64,000 bases of DNA from Paenibacillus taichungensis (GCF_003287275.1 NZ_QEVW01000022.1:24425-88424), one strand, 5' to 3'. Shown: positions 8,289-18,293, counted from the stretch's first letter. Notes: a model not told the origin generated them from the letters alone. Translations and numbers: made by a program.

Positions 8289-11200
8289 TTATACCATCAA
8301 CAGCTCCCGGATATCCTGCTCGGATAACGTGGTCGATCCCCCGTCTCCGGGTTCAATGACTTCGGCAATCAGATCCTTTTTGCGCTGCTGTAACTCCAGA
8401 ATCTTTTCTTCAATTGTACCTTCCGTAACGAGGCGGATAACCTGTACGACTTGTTTCTGCCCCATGCGATGGGCGCGCCCGATGGCCTGTTCTTCCACGG
8501 CGGGATTCCACCATAAATCATATAAAATAACCGTGTCGGCACCCGTTAAGTTCAATCCGGTACCGCCAGCCTTCAACGAGATCAGAAACAGTTCCGCTTC
8601 ACCCTCGTTGAACCTGCGGCACATATCTACCCGACTCTGTGCAGGTGTCTGACCATCCAGGTAGAACAAATCCCTCCCCTGTGCAGCGAGCGTCTGTCGA
8701 ATCAGATTCAGCATGCTTGCGAACTGGGAGAAGATGAGAATCCGCTTGCCAGCAGCCAGACAGTCCTGGACCGTCTCCAGCAGCTGTTCCATTTTCCCAG
8801 AATCCCCTTGATAACCCTCCACAAAGAGAGCGGGATGACAGCACAACTGGCGCAGGCGTGTAATGCCAGCAAGTATTTTGATACGGTTCTTCTGAAAACC
8901 GTTCTCTTCCATATCCCTGGATGTCTCATCCTGAAGCTGGGACAGGTAAGCGGCATACAGTTTTTTCTGTTCCTGCTTCAGCTCAGAGCGCTGTACGGTT
9001 TCAATGCGATCCGGCAGTTCCTCCAGCACATCTTTCTTCAGACGGCGGAGAATAAACGGACGAACCATTCGCGCGATCCGCTCAGGCGACAGGTCCCGGA
9101 ATCTGCGATAGCTTGGGAATAGGCCCGGGAAAACCGCTTCAAAGATCGACCATAGCTCATCTAATGAATTCTCTACGGGTGTCCCTGTTAGAGCAAAGCG
9201 ACGTGGTGCCTGAATCTGTTTAACCGCCTGAGCCGTCTGGGAAGAAGAATTCTTGATCGCCTGGGCTTCATCCAAAATAAGCGTATGAAACGTTCTTCCG
9301 AGATATGTGTCCAGATCACGCCGCAATAGCGGGTAGGAAGTCACAATAACATCTGCATCATCCATGCCTGAGAGCATACTGGCTCGTTCGTCTTTCTGCC
9401 CCGCTGCAATCAGAACTCGCAAATGCGGCGCAAATCGGGCAAATTCATTCGCCCAGTTGTACGTTAACGAAGCTGGTGCAACGACGAGTACCGGAGGATG
9501 AGCAGCCATACCCTCATCAGATGCATTGTCTATCAGAAGGCCCGTAATGGGGTCGATACCTGTAGTGGTCTTGGCCACATCACTAGATAAACCATGTCCA
9601 TCGACAGTGTAGCTAGCATCATCCATACTGCTAATGTGCTGTTTCGGCTTTTCTTTCAGTTCCGCCGCGATATAGGCGATACTTTGCAGCGTTTTACCAA
9701 GTCCCATATCATCCGCCAGGATACCGCCAAATCGGTAAAATGCGAGTGTACGCAGCCACTGGTATCCACTGGCCTGATAATCACGCAGCACAGGAGCAAG
9801 CGCATCCGGCAATGAAAAATCCATCCGCTCGGGGTCACGAAGATCATCCAGGAAACGTTTCAGGGAACCGCCCCACTTCACATGTCCCGAAACCTCATCC
9901 CGGCCTGGAAGCTGCAGCGCTCGAACGGCCGGCATCCGAATATGACTGCCATTGATATCCCCCGACGCAAGTCCAAGCGAATCGGCCATGTGTGCGAAGC
10001 TGTCCGCTCCTTCATTTTCGAGAGAGACAAACACACCGCTGCGCAAGCGGAAATATGGTTTCTTTTCCACAATGCTGCGCATAATCTCTTGAAGCTCCTG
10101 CTCGTCTACACCTTCCATCTCGAATGAGATCTCCAGCCAATCCAAGCCTTTGCCCAGATCTGCCCGAACCTTCGGCGGTGTCGGATAGGATTGTACCATG
10201 GCCTTCACCGCATTCGGGATATAGATATCTACCTGCTTCTCAAGCTCCGGCAGCAGATGATACATCACATCGTATACCGCATCTTCTCGTTCACTTGCCC
10301 ATACACTGCCCTCCCGTTCCAGGAAAGAGCGGTCTAGTCGGTCGATCAGGTTACGCTCCGCATGACGGTCACGGACCAAAATCACCTTTTTTTCTTCCTC
10401 ATCGATCAAATATTCGGCCAGCGGATTAATCACCATTACACCATAATCAAACTCCAGACGCGCAGTAATCCGTTCCCGGTAGAAATCGATATACAATTTG
10501 GGCGCAAGCTCCGGCTCTGCAATTCGTTCTCTCACCTGGGAGTCGATGGACAGATGTCCAAGTGTACGCAGTTCAGGCACGACATGCTGCACAAATTCAT
10601 CTACCTGTTGAGCAGAAATATCGATACTTTCCTTAATTCCATAAGAAGTGAGCGCTCTGCTCAAATCCTCCAGACTTCGCATCTGCATCGGCTCCAACAT
10701 ATGCAATTGCCCTTCCACCACGGCAGCATCATAGGCTGGCAGAAGAATCAACTCACGCAATCCGGAGATTTCAAGCTGATATCCTTCATTAGCCCCCTGC
10801 GCAATACGATAAAATAAAGGCAGTGCCCCCTCACCCAAAGTGAGCGGACCATTCGCTAACCCTGTTCCCTCCATACGGCTATCTGCCTGAAGCAGCAAAT
10901 CCAGCAGAGGCTTCCAGACGAGCGGAGCAATCAATATATCTCTTCCGTCTGAAGCACCCAAGTAACCCGAGATGGATTCGCGGTATGCTTCCTCACTCTG
11001 CCTCATCCGAATAAGCATAGACAGGATCGCTTGATCCTGGGGCCTAAAATAATGAATTGAAGGGTCGTAGAAAAACAGCTTGGTAAACGACATGGGCTCA
11101 CCATTCTCAATGCAGTTCAGGAATTGCTTCACTTTCTGAACGACATACAGGCGTTTATTGCCTACCTTCAGTTCGAGCGCTAGTTTGGCTCCGCCTTTGT

Positions 11201-11942
11201 GAACCTGCACAAGCTTGCATATAAATTGGAGCTGTAGCTCCTCCCGCAATGAAGACCGGGTTACAGGCGCAGTGTATTTACGATCATTTGCATGCAAAGG
11301 GCTGCGTTCTTTGGCAAACATCGAAAGAATCTGATCGGCTGTTCGGTACGAAGGTTTATCTGCTGACCTGCCCCATCCTGGGGCCGAGCTTGGACGACCC
11401 GCTTGAGCGAAATGTCCGGACGGACGATCCAAATCTGAATGGTCATCAAGCTTGGAGTCGGAAGGCAATGGCTCGGCTGCAAAGGACTGTGCGGATGAAG
11501 GTGAATGAGACCCGACATTCATTACTGAGTCGGTATTTGAAATGGAGCTTGGACGCTCCCACTCCTTCTCCTCCACCAGCGTTCCTACTCTGGAAGTGGA
11601 GCCACGATCAGGTTTAGACACCAGCTTCGAGGATGTTTGAGAGCCCGTGTCACGCTGTTCTCCCCATTCGTAAATCGCCAGCAATACGGCAGCCACATGT
11701 TTGCAATAGTCATAATATCTCCCATCGCCCGGACAACTGCATCCGGCAACAACCTCACCTGCATCATCCAGATCAACCCTTACTTGGTATCGTTCTGTAC
11801 CTCGAACCACAGCTTCGTAATGACGTTCATCCTGACTGGCGACCAGGTTGGTCACCCTGCCAGATTGGTTATACGCTTCCCCCCGTTTGAATGCCGTGAC
11901 CCCGCACAGCAATTTGATATCCATCATCGTGAATGGCGCCAC
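8289..11942 (-). CDS. SWIM zinc-finger / SNF2-family DEAD-box helicase
   Basis: A 1217-residue Swi2/Snf2 ATPase. Near residues 60-90 is a SWIM zinc finger, CSCPGDGRYYDYCKHVAAVL (CxC...CxH). Residues about 100-215 are polar and low-complexity, probably a disordered linker. A middle region resembles the SNF2-associated domain of bacterial homologues. The motor carries Walker A (DDMGLGKTLQSIAYIA), the DEAQAIKNSSSQ box, LTGTPVENSLDELWSIF, and the C-terminal lobe ending in LISLKAGGTGLNL and QAIGRAHRMGQ. The start is GTG 11942 with AGGAGG 9 bases upstream. Such proteins act on nucleic-acid-protein complexes; the exact role in Firmicutes is not established. About 50 residues within the motor (near 790-840) look like a non-conserved insertion. 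No partner genes adjoin it. Confidence 0.93.
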   Translation of the reverse strand: MAPFTMMDIKLLCGVTAFKRGEAYNQSGRVTNLVASQDERHYEAVVRGTERYQVRVDLDDAGEVVAGCSCPGDGRYYDYCKHVAAVLLAIYEWGEQRDTGSQTSSKLVSKPDRGSTSRVGTLVEEKEWERPSSISNTDSVMNVGSHSPSSAQSFAAEPLPSDSKLDDHSDLDRPSGHFAQAGRPSSAPGWGRSADKPSYRTADQILSMFAKERSPLHANDRKYTAPVTRSSLREELQLQFICKLVQVHKGGAKLALELKVGNKRLYVVQKVKQFLNCIENGEPMSFTKLFFYDPSIHYFRPQDQAILSMLIRMRQSEEAYRESISGYLGASDGRDILIAPLVWKPLLDLLLQADSRMEGTGLANGPLTLGEGALPLFYRIAQGANEGYQLEISGLRELILLPAYDAAVVEGQLHMLEPMQMRSLEDLSRALTSYGIKESIDISAQQVDEFVQHVVPELRTLGHLSIDSQVRERIAEPELAPKLYIDFYRERITARLEFDYGVMVINPLAEYLIDEEEKKVILVRDRHAERNLIDRLDRSFLEREGSVWASEREDAVYDVMYHLLPELEKQVDIYIPNAVKAMVQSYPTPPKVRADLGKGLDWLEISFEMEGVDEQELQEIMRSIVEKKPYFRLRSGVFVSLENEGADSFAHMADSLGLASGDINGSHIRMPAVRALQLPGRDEVSGHVKWGGSLKRFLDDLRDPERMDFSLPDALAPVLRDYQASGYQWLRTLAFYRFGGILADDMGLGKTLQSIAYIAAELKEKPKQHISSMDDASYTVDGHGLSSDVAKTTTGIDPITGLLIDNASDEGMAAHPPVLVVAPASLTYNWANEFARFAPHLRVLIAAGQKDERASMLSGMDDADVIVTSYPLLRRDLDTYLGRTFHTLILDEAQAIKNSSSQTAQAVKQIQAPRRFALTGTPVENSLDELWSIFEAVFPGLFPSYRRFRDLSPERIARMVRPFILRRLKKDVLEELPDRIETVQRSELKQEQKKLYAAYLSQLQDETSRDMEENGFQKNRIKILAGITRLRQLCCHPALFVEGYQGDSGKMEQLLETVQDCLAAGKRILIFSQFASMLNLIRQTLAAQGRDLFYLDGQTPAQSRVDMCRRFNEGEAELFLISLKAGGTGLNLTGADTVILYDLWWNPAVEEQAIGRAHRMGQKQVVQVIRLVTEGTIEEKILELQQRKKDLIAEVIEPGDGGSTTLSEQDIRELLMV

Positions 11943-11998
11943 GGTTCTTCGCCTCCTCTATCTTACTGACAAACAAAATACCACATACGAATCTATGT

Positions 11999-12179
11999 AA
12001 GTTGAACTAAAGATTTTACACAATCCACTCCGATAACAGAACAACCTTCCAATCGCTGTTATCCCCAGATTTTTTGATTCCCTTTTTTAAAGGGGAACAT
12101 CCGGGGATAAAGGCGACCGCTCCGCTTTTTCAGGTTTTTTCTGTTCTCTCCGTTCACGTGTAAATGAATAGTTCAACTT
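11999..12179 (+). repeat. Palindromic intergenic element, copy A (full length)
   Basis: About 181 bp bounded by AAGTTGAAC (11999-12007) and GTTCAACTT (12171-12179). Inside are nested arms: ATTTTACAC/GTGTAAAT, AACAGAA/TTCTGTT, ATCGC/GGCGA, and TTATCCCC (12059-12066) with GGGGATAA (12103-12110), with a CCCTTTTTTAAAGGGG tip. TA dinucleotides border the element. There is no open reading frame of note. It belongs to a family with copies B (58.6 kb), C (61.4 kb), D (50.4 kb), E (51.6 kb) and F (44.9 kb). It lies between the U32 gene and the SNF2 gene. Confidence 0.85.
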
Positions 12180-12212
12180 ATATAGTATCGATATTGTTCA
12201 TGTCTCTTTTAT

Positions 12213-12253
12213 AGAAAAAACCCCAAGAGCTCCGTAAAGCAGAGATTGGGGTT
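12213..12253 (-). terminator. Intrinsic terminator of the U32 gene
   Basis: Read on minus: AACCCCAA, a 19-base loop region that can pair internally, then TTGGGGTT followed by TTTTTTC. It sits about 50 bp after the stop of the U32 family gene and before repeat copy A. Confidence 0.85.
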
Positions 12254-12303
12254 GCAGTATTGTTCAACTTCATAATGGTTCTATTTATTTCCGTACCGAT
12301 CTA

Positions 12304-14817
12304 TTATTTCACCAGTTGACCACGCGTTACGCCAAGCTGGTTCGTTGCTTTCAGTGTTTTCCATACTTGTGTACCACTGATCTCGCCGCGCAGAGCACGA
12401 TTGTACAGATCGATAACCTCACGCACCTGCTCTGGAGTTTCCTCCAGGAATTCAACACGGTAACGGGATACACCCAGATCCATAAAGTTGGTCAGGTATT
12501 CGGCACCGGATTGCTCCACCGCATTATACACGGTATTACGGCAGCCTTCGTCCACACGTACCGGGTGGGACATGCCAATCCGGTCTTGCAGGGAAGCCCG
12601 GTGATCTTCACATGGACGTCCACAGTTCGTAAAGTCCGTTCCTTCACTCATAAACGTACAGTACACACAATGCTCGGTATGGAACATCGGCAAATGCTGA
12701 TGAATAACGACTTCCGTCTGACTTGTACGGGAATGTCCCAGAAAATCAACCATTTGCTGAATGTTCAGGTCATAAGAAGGTGTAATCCAGTCACAACCTG
12801 CTTCCAGAAACAATTCCACTGCTTTGTGATTGGCAATGTTGAGCGAGAAGTCACCGATCAATTCCGGGTGCTTCGCATCCGGGTTCTCCATCCGATGGCG
12901 CAAGTAGAAGTACAATGCACCCGTATTACGTACGAGCACAGCATCCGGCTGCAAACGCAGGATGTTGTTGTGGTACCCGTTCTCGCCAGGCATATGAATG
13001 CGTGGTGTTGCCAACGCAATCTTGCGGCCTGCGGCACGAACGGCTTCCACTGCTGCCGGGAACTGCTTGATAAACTCGAAGTCGGCATAGATCATGCCGA
13101 CACCTGCTTCCAGCGCTGCCTCCACTTGTGGCAGGCTGCGGCATAGCGCGGTCAGCTCCGCATGACCGCGAGCAACTGGCGCTGCCGGTTTAACCGCATC
13201 GCCGTAGACTTCCACCGCCCGTTTCACGTAGACGGGCGGTTTAGGGCGCTCGCCCGCGAGTTGTTCCACCGCCTGACGGCGAATGTTATTCAACTCGCGC
13301 ATCGGGATGATGACGTCACCGTGCAGGTTGACGTCCAATTCTTCCAGCTGGAACACGGTGCCGCCCAGACGTCCGAATTGCTCTTCGAGCAGTTCGTGTG
13401 TCATTGGACGCTTCTGGGCAATATCCAGTTCCATCTCGGAATTCACACGGACCGTCGTGCCCTTCTGCACGTCCGTCCACCATGTGCTAAGAGGCTGACC
13501 TGGGCTGCCGATCACTTTTACGTTTACCGGGAAGATGCGATAAGGCTTCTCGGTTTCAAAGCTCTGACGCAGACGTTTGTCCAGCGCCGGATCATTCGTT
13601 TTCCATACTTTGTCGCCAACTTTTACTCGGCGCAGGTCCACGTCACTACGGCCTGGTACAACGTCCACGATCCAGCCTTCCTCGGCTTCGCCTTCAAGCT
13701 TTACACCTTTGCGACGTACATCGTAGACACGTCCGCCCTCTTCCTTCTTCGTTGGATCCCCGGCATCAAATACGATTCCGTCTCCACGTTTCACGGGTGC
13801 ATCCAGCTTCAGGACGACACCATCACGCAACACTTGGTCTACACGACCCAGATAGACGCCACGGCTTTTCGGGAACGTACCGTCAACCAGCTGTTTATTG
13901 TTCGTTCCATCCAGGAAACCGTGCGTGAATCCACGAGAGAAGCTCTGCTGCAATTCCCGAACTTCTTCCTTACTTGGAGGCGTATTATCTCCATCAAAGT
14001 AACGGTCAATCGCTTTGCGGTATTTACTAACCACATTGGCCACGTATTCCGGCGTTTTGAGACGTCCTTCGATTTTAAAAGAAGTTACGCCCGCTTCGAT
14101 CAGTTCCGGCATCAAGTCAATCGCAGCCAGATCCTTCGGAGACAGCAGATACGCCACATCCCCCATCGGTTTATGCTCACCATCCACCATCAGGTCGTAC
14201 GGCAGACGACAAGCCTGTGCACATTCCCCACGGTTGGCGGAACGTCCGCCCCACATTTCAGAAGTCAGACATTGCCCGGAATAAGACACACACAATGCAC
14301 CGTGAACAAATACTTCCATCGGCAACTTCGCCTGTTCTCCGATCTTCTGAATCTGCTTCAGGTTGTTCTCCCGTCCAAGCACGACACGTTCCATATCAAA
14401 CGGCTTCGTAAACTCCACCGCTTCCGGTGACGTAATCGTCATTTGGGTGGAACCGTGAATCGGGAAATCCGGCGAGATCTCGCGAATCATTTTGACCAGA
14501 CCCAAATCCTGTACAATCACGGCATCCACACCTGCATCGACACAAGCGTCAATCAGTTCTTTAGCATCCGTCAATTCATTTTCAAAAATCAATATATTAA
14601 AGGTCAAAAAACCTTTTACGCCATAACTGTGCAAAAACGCCATAATCTCCGGCAGCTCGTCCATGCGGAAATTGTTCGCCCGTGCCCGTGCATTAAATTT
14701 TTCGACTCCGAAGAAAATCGCATCCGCGCCGTTGGCTACCGCCGAACGCATACAATCCCAGTCACCTGCGGGTGCCAGAAGCTCAACGTCTTCTCTTCGT
14801 ATTGTTGCTGTTTTCAT
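12304..14817 (-). CDS. U32 family protein (long form), probable RNA hydroxylation factor
   Basis: An 837-residue member of the peptidase U32 family. It starts MKTATIRREDVELLAPAGDW and has the family hallmark GALCVSYSGQC...RGECAQACRLPYDL, whose cysteines are thought to bind an iron-sulfur cluster. The N-terminal TIM-barrel-like part (about 1-330) is followed by a DUF3656-like middle region and a second barrel with another cysteine group, HCVYCTFMSEGTDFTNC. Despite the name, characterised relatives (RlhA, TrhP/YrrNO) hydroxylate 23S rRNA C2501 or tRNA U34, so an RNA-modification role is the better guess. ATG 14817 is chosen because GGGGAGG lies 6 bases upstream; a frame to 14841 lacks this. It is a single-gene unit, with its own terminator at 12213-12253. 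Confidence 0.85.
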   Translation of the reverse strand: MKTATIRREDVELLAPAGDWDCMRSAVANGADAIFFGVEKFNARARANNFRMDELPEIMAFLHSYGVKGFLTFNILIFENELTDAKELIDACVDAGVDAVIVQDLGLVKMIREISPDFPIHGSTQMTITSPEAVEFTKPFDMERVVLGRENNLKQIQKIGEQAKLPMEVFVHGALCVSYSGQCLTSEMWGGRSANRGECAQACRLPYDLMVDGEHKPMGDVAYLLSPKDLAAIDLMPELIEAGVTSFKIEGRLKTPEYVANVVSKYRKAIDRYFDGDNTPPSKEEVRELQQSFSRGFTHGFLDGTNNKQLVDGTFPKSRGVYLGRVDQVLRDGVVLKLDAPVKRGDGIVFDAGDPTKKEEGGRVYDVRRKGVKLEGEAEEGWIVDVVPGRSDVDLRRVKVGDKVWKTNDPALDKRLRQSFETEKPYRIFPVNVKVIGSPGQPLSTWWTDVQKGTTVRVNSEMELDIAQKRPMTHELLEEQFGRLGGTVFQLEELDVNLHGDVIIPMRELNNIRRQAVEQLAGERPKPPVYVKRAVEVYGDAVKPAAPVARGHAELTALCRSLPQVEAALEAGVGMIYADFEFIKQFPAAVEAVRAAGRKIALATPRIHMPGENGYHNNILRLQPDAVLVRNTGALYFYLRHRMENPDAKHPELIGDFSLNIANHKAVELFLEAGCDWITPSYDLNIQQMVDFLGHSRTSQTEVVIHQHLPMFHTEHCVYCTFMSEGTDFTNCGRPCEDHRASLQDRIGMSHPVRVDEGCRNTVYNAVEQSGAEYLTNFMDLGVSRYRVEFLEETPEQVREVIDLYNRALRGEISGTQVWKTLKATNQLGVTRGQLVK

Positions 14818-15114
14818 GTGTATCCTCCCCATAACCGGCATAGCCGGATTTCATCCCTGTACCCTGTACGCTAAATCCTGTACCTTAATTCCATACGCCT
14901 GCATTGTCACTGTATCGCTATATCTATACATTATGTCTGTATTGCCTGATTCCCAAGCCTACAGTCATTCTTATTTTTCAGAACAGCAGTCATAACTCCT
15001 GAACTAGTATAGTGTACCACTTCTGCAACGACTCTTCTACGCTTTCCTGAAAAAACCGTTTATCATTTTCATTTCCATTAAACTTTACACTAGACACCCC
15101 GATTGCCCGATTAT
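14818..15114. other. Intergenic stretch upstream of U32 gene with a possible element end
   Basis: About 300 bp without a gene. On minus a TATACT box (15016 region) could be the -10 of the U32 promoter, but I see no convincing -35. At 15084-15110 the sequence TTTACACTAGACACCCCGAT resembles the outer left arm of repeat copy D (TTTACACTAGACCACTCCGAT), so it may be a leftover end of the dispersed element. Nothing else is evident. Confidence 0.35.
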
Positions 15115-15149
15115 AAAAATAAAAAAAACGGAAGGTCTTGTGACCCTCC
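15115..15149 (-). terminator. Intrinsic terminator downstream of CuAO-domain protein gene
   Basis: On minus: CGGAGGGTC, ACAA loop, GACCTTCCG (one G-T pair), then TTTTTTTTATTTTT. It follows the stop codon at 15182 by about 35 bp. Confidence 0.9.
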
Positions 15150-15181
15150 GGCAACATACATCTATTTTATTTCAGCATTTC

Positions 15182-17083
15182 TCATGATTTGATAAAAGTA
15201 AATGAGTTCACGGCTTTTTCCAGCGCTGCTGCCTGCACTTCTGTCTTGTTGGCGTCATTCAGCCCGCTCGTAATGGTATATGTCGTTCCGTTCTGTTCAA
15301 ACACGATCTGACGTCCGGTATACGGCACACCATTGTCCACTTCATGATAGATGAAGGAAAACGCAGGCACACCCGCAAACGTCAACTCCTCACTGCTAAG
15401 CAATTTGAAGTTTTTACGTGTTTTGGTCGCTTCCGCATACGCCTCTCTAAGTTGACTTACGGTCATTTCAATGGATTTGTCCTCACTCGCAGCAATGGAG
15501 AATTGACCACCTGTAAAGGTATACAAGACGGGAGAATACTCAAATCGATCATTGTATGGCGTCCAGTAACGCGGAATATCAACACTATAATGATAACGTT
15601 TGGACGTTCGTGTCACAGCTTTTGCTTTATCCGTCAAATACGGGTCTTCATCCAGCTGTCCGAAATTATCGGATACGGTATCAAAATCAATCTCGACACT
15701 CTTCATGATACTCTTAAACCATTCACGATCCTTCGTTTGCTCCTCAGGGAACGTATACTCTGCATAATAGCGATAGCCGTTTTTTTGCAAAAGAACATCG
15801 AACTCCGTCTGCCATCCATCGCCAAAGTTATAACGGAACTCATTCACCTCAGCAGTCTCACCTGACACATCCATCGTATACGAACCGATCGGTTCATAAC
15901 TTTCCGGCGTGAACGTTTCACGCATCCATTTGTCCAATTGGCCGCTCCACTCTTTGACCGTCGCACCTTTCGGTGCAGATGTAACACGCAGCTGCAGATA
16001 TGCACCATCTTTGGCTTCGTATATCATCTGTGTGTTGTCCATGGACCAACCTGCTGGAATCTTCAGTTCGATGCCATAATCGTCATTCCAGGTAGAACGC
16101 ATACCCTCATCCACGGTTGAAAGGTCCTTGATCGTACGATCGGACTGAACATAAGTAGGCTGGAATGAATTGAGCAGTGCTGCACGCTTGCCCAGATCCT
16201 TGTAATTAAGAGCTTCATAATCCGCGAGATATACATCATATTGGCGACCACCATGGATATATTGGCGCATTTCCCATAATACCCTGTCCCTATCTTTTAC
16301 CACAATTCGGGCATAAGGGGTTTTCCCTTTGTCAATCGATTCCCGATCGAGTACCGTATCTCCGCTCTCTTTCGCTTCCTGAACAAGTTGCTGTAACAAA
16401 TCATCTGAATCCAGATTCACATCCTGGTCACTCACGTACACTTCAAGATAATAACTGCTGTCCTCCGCGCCAAATGTCATCATGCGCTCCTGCTCACCCG
16501 TTTGCAAAATCATGAGGTCGGATGGGTAATTAATGGACCAGCCGTAATAACTGTTACCAATTCTCGTTTTGCCTTCATCCAGATTAATGCCGCCCTCGTC
16601 TTCATCCGTCGATTCATCCGTTTGCAATAATCGAATGACCATTTCTCCTGAGCTGCTTGGGGCAAGTGTAGCGCCAATCCCTGCGGCTACCGGACGGAGC
16701 GGCACCATGAGCACGCCATTCACCATTTTTGGGGCAGCACCCATCTCTTTTTTGACTCCATCCACCCAGGCAATCGAACTGCCTATCGTTAAGGTGACAG
16801 TATGCGGACCTTCCTTAACTTTGACCACATCATTCTTCTCCAGTCGGATTTCGCTGCCAAAAGCCTTTTTGAATACACCGACTGGAACCATCGTAACCCC
16901 TTTGAATTTATATGGTTTGGCGATTGTCTGCTTGCTGCCGTTGATATAGGCGCTCGTGCTTCCTGCTGTGATTCGCAGCTCACTTGTTGTAAGATCGGAT
17001 GCCCATGCAGGTATTGCCGCTCCAATGCTCAGCATCCCGGCTAACACACCTGTGCTCAGCACACGTAAAAATGATTTTTTCAT
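15182..17083 (-). CDS. Exported protein with copper-amine-oxidase-type N-terminal domains
   Basis: A 633-residue exported protein of unknown function. ATG 17083 gives a clear signal peptide: KK, a hydrophobic run FLRVLSTGVLAGMLSIGAA, then a signal peptidase site after AWA. Residues about 35-140 form a copper-amine-oxidase-N-type module (AYINGSKQTIAKPYKFKGVT ... MVPVGVFKKAFG, then a second unit MVPLRPVAAGIGATLAP), a domain common on Paenibacillus exported proteins and thought to bind the cell surface. The rest shows repeated beta-rich units of about 150 residues, such as YGWSINYPSDLMILQTG, YGIELKIPAGWSM and YHYSVDIPRYWTPY, PsbP-like in pattern. AGAGGA lies 12 bases before the ATG. It begins 43 bp after the HtrA-type gene, whose N-terminus carries the same kind of domain, so the two are probably co-expressed at the envelope. 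Confidence 0.8.
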   Translation of the reverse strand: MKKSFLRVLSTGVLAGMLSIGAAIPAWASDLTTSELRITAGSTSAYINGSKQTIAKPYKFKGVTMVPVGVFKKAFGSEIRLEKNDVVKVKEGPHTVTLTIGSSIAWVDGVKKEMGAAPKMVNGVLMVPLRPVAAGIGATLAPSSSGEMVIRLLQTDESTDEDEGGINLDEGKTRIGNSYYGWSINYPSDLMILQTGEQERMMTFGAEDSSYYLEVYVSDQDVNLDSDDLLQQLVQEAKESGDTVLDRESIDKGKTPYARIVVKDRDRVLWEMRQYIHGGRQYDVYLADYEALNYKDLGKRAALLNSFQPTYVQSDRTIKDLSTVDEGMRSTWNDDYGIELKIPAGWSMDNTQMIYEAKDGAYLQLRVTSAPKGATVKEWSGQLDKWMRETFTPESYEPIGSYTMDVSGETAEVNEFRYNFGDGWQTEFDVLLQKNGYRYYAEYTFPEEQTKDREWFKSIMKSVEIDFDTVSDNFGQLDEDPYLTDKAKAVTRTSKRYHYSVDIPRYWTPYNDRFEYSPVLYTFTGGQFSIAASEDKSIEMTVSQLREAYAEATKTRKNFKLLSSEELTFAGVPAFSFIYHEVDNGVPYTGRQIVFEQNGTTYTITSGLNDANKTEVQAAALEKAVNSFTFIKS

Positions 17084-17126
17084 TCCGTTTATTCGTCCTC
17101 TCTGGATCCGGATTGCTCGCCGGGCT

Positions 17127-18293
17127 TTATTGATCTTCATCTACAGTGAACTGTTCATCTTCATCGCCTTGGATATCCGCTCGATCAGCAAGGACCACCG
17201 TACGAGTGACAATATCGCCGTCCGTTTGCATTAACAGTTTGACCTTCTGTCCTGGCACATACGTTTTGAGCAGCTCATTGATATCCACCACAGAGGACAC
17301 ACGTGTGCCTGCCACACTGTATAACACATCTCCCTCTTTGATTTTGGCCTTCTTCGCTTGAGCCGACAACACGCCCGTAATCGTCAAAGGATCATCTGTA
17401 GGCAGGCCCACAATCGCTGACCAGCTCTCTTCCAGTTGCAGTCCAAGGCTTGCACGCTTGATTTTCCCGTATTCAAAGAACTGATTGATAATATATTGAA
17501 CGGTATCTACTGGAATTGAAAATCCCATGCTCTCGATACCCACTGCTGAAAATTTCATAGAGTTAATACCAACAACTTCACCTTTGAGGTTTACCAGCGG
17601 TCCGCCGCTGTTGCCCGGATTAATGGCCGTATCTGTTTGGATCAACCGATAGGTTGCCTCCACTCCCCGATTAAGCCCACTGATTACGCCCACTGTCGCC
17701 GAGTTACGCAAAGAGAAGGAGATCGGTGTGCCGATGGCAATGACAGTTTCCCCAACGGTTGTTTGGGAAGCTTTGGCGAAGGTCGCCGGTTTAAGAGATT
17801 TGGCATTAATTTTGATTAGAGCGATATCGCTTAACGGGTCACTGTATGTTTTGGTGATTTTATATGTATTGCCATCGGTCGTCACGACCAACGGATCGAT
17901 TAATCCATCAACCACATGGGCGTTCGTCACAATCCAGCCGTTAGAGCGGATGATCACGCCAGTGCCATGAGCCAGGTTATAGCGGTCCGATGTGACGCCA
18001 TCCTGTGATTCAGTAGATTTGCCGATGATGCCTACAACAGACGGAGATACTTTTTCAATTACTTTCGGGATTGCTTCACTACCCTTATAATGAAACGTTC
18101 CAGATTTGGCGTCATATTGCCCAGTTCCTCCGAGAGCTTTGACTAAATCCTTTGAATTAACATATACTTGTCCATCTACCACTTTGGCTTGCATACTTGA
18201 TGAAGACTCCGCTGCTCCAGCCGTTGCTGCAACACTGATCGAGAGTACAGCAGCCATCAGTATGGCTACACCCTTTTTCCCCAACACTCTCAT
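17127..18293 (-). CDS. Exported HtrA/S1C-family serine protease with PDZ and CuAO-type N-terminal domain
   Basis: A 388-residue trypsin-like protease of the S1C (DegP/HtrA) family. The catalytic triad is visible: His126 in WIVTNAHVVDG, Asp156 in DPLSDIALI and Ser229 in INPGNSGGPL. Residues about 285-375 form a PDZ domain (DPLTITGVLSAQAKKAKIKE...GDVLYSVAGTRV). The N-terminus has a signal peptide ending near AGAAES rather than the single-anchor helix of Bacillus HtrA, then a half CuAO-N-type module (VVDGQVYVNSKDLVKALGG). It is therefore likely secreted or wall-associated. ATG 18293 has AGGTGAGAG just upstream. The downstream gene encodes another CuAO-domain protein, a possible substrate or partner (inference). 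Confidence 0.92.
   Translation of the reverse strand: MRVLGKKGVAILMAAVLSISVAATAGAAESSSSMQAKVVDGQVYVNSKDLVKALGGTGQYDAKSGTFHYKGSEAIPKVIEKVSPSVVGIIGKSTESQDGVTSDRYNLAHGTGVIIRSNGWIVTNAHVVDGLIDPLVVTTDGNTYKITKTYSDPLSDIALIKINAKSLKPATFAKASQTTVGETVIAIGTPISFSLRNSATVGVISGLNRGVEATYRLIQTDTAINPGNSGGPLVNLKGEVVGINSMKFSAVGIESMGFSIPVDTVQYIINQFFEYGKIKRASLGLQLEESWSAIVGLPTDDPLTITGVLSAQAKKAKIKEGDVLYSVAGTRVSSVVDINELLKTYVPGQKVKLLMQTDGDIVTRTVVLADRADIQGDEDEQFTVDEDQ

Noticed and set aside
12316..14430. Two long plus-strand frames opposite the U32 gene
   Set aside because: The U32 product is a clear full-length family member; the opposite frames show no motif and no ribosome site.
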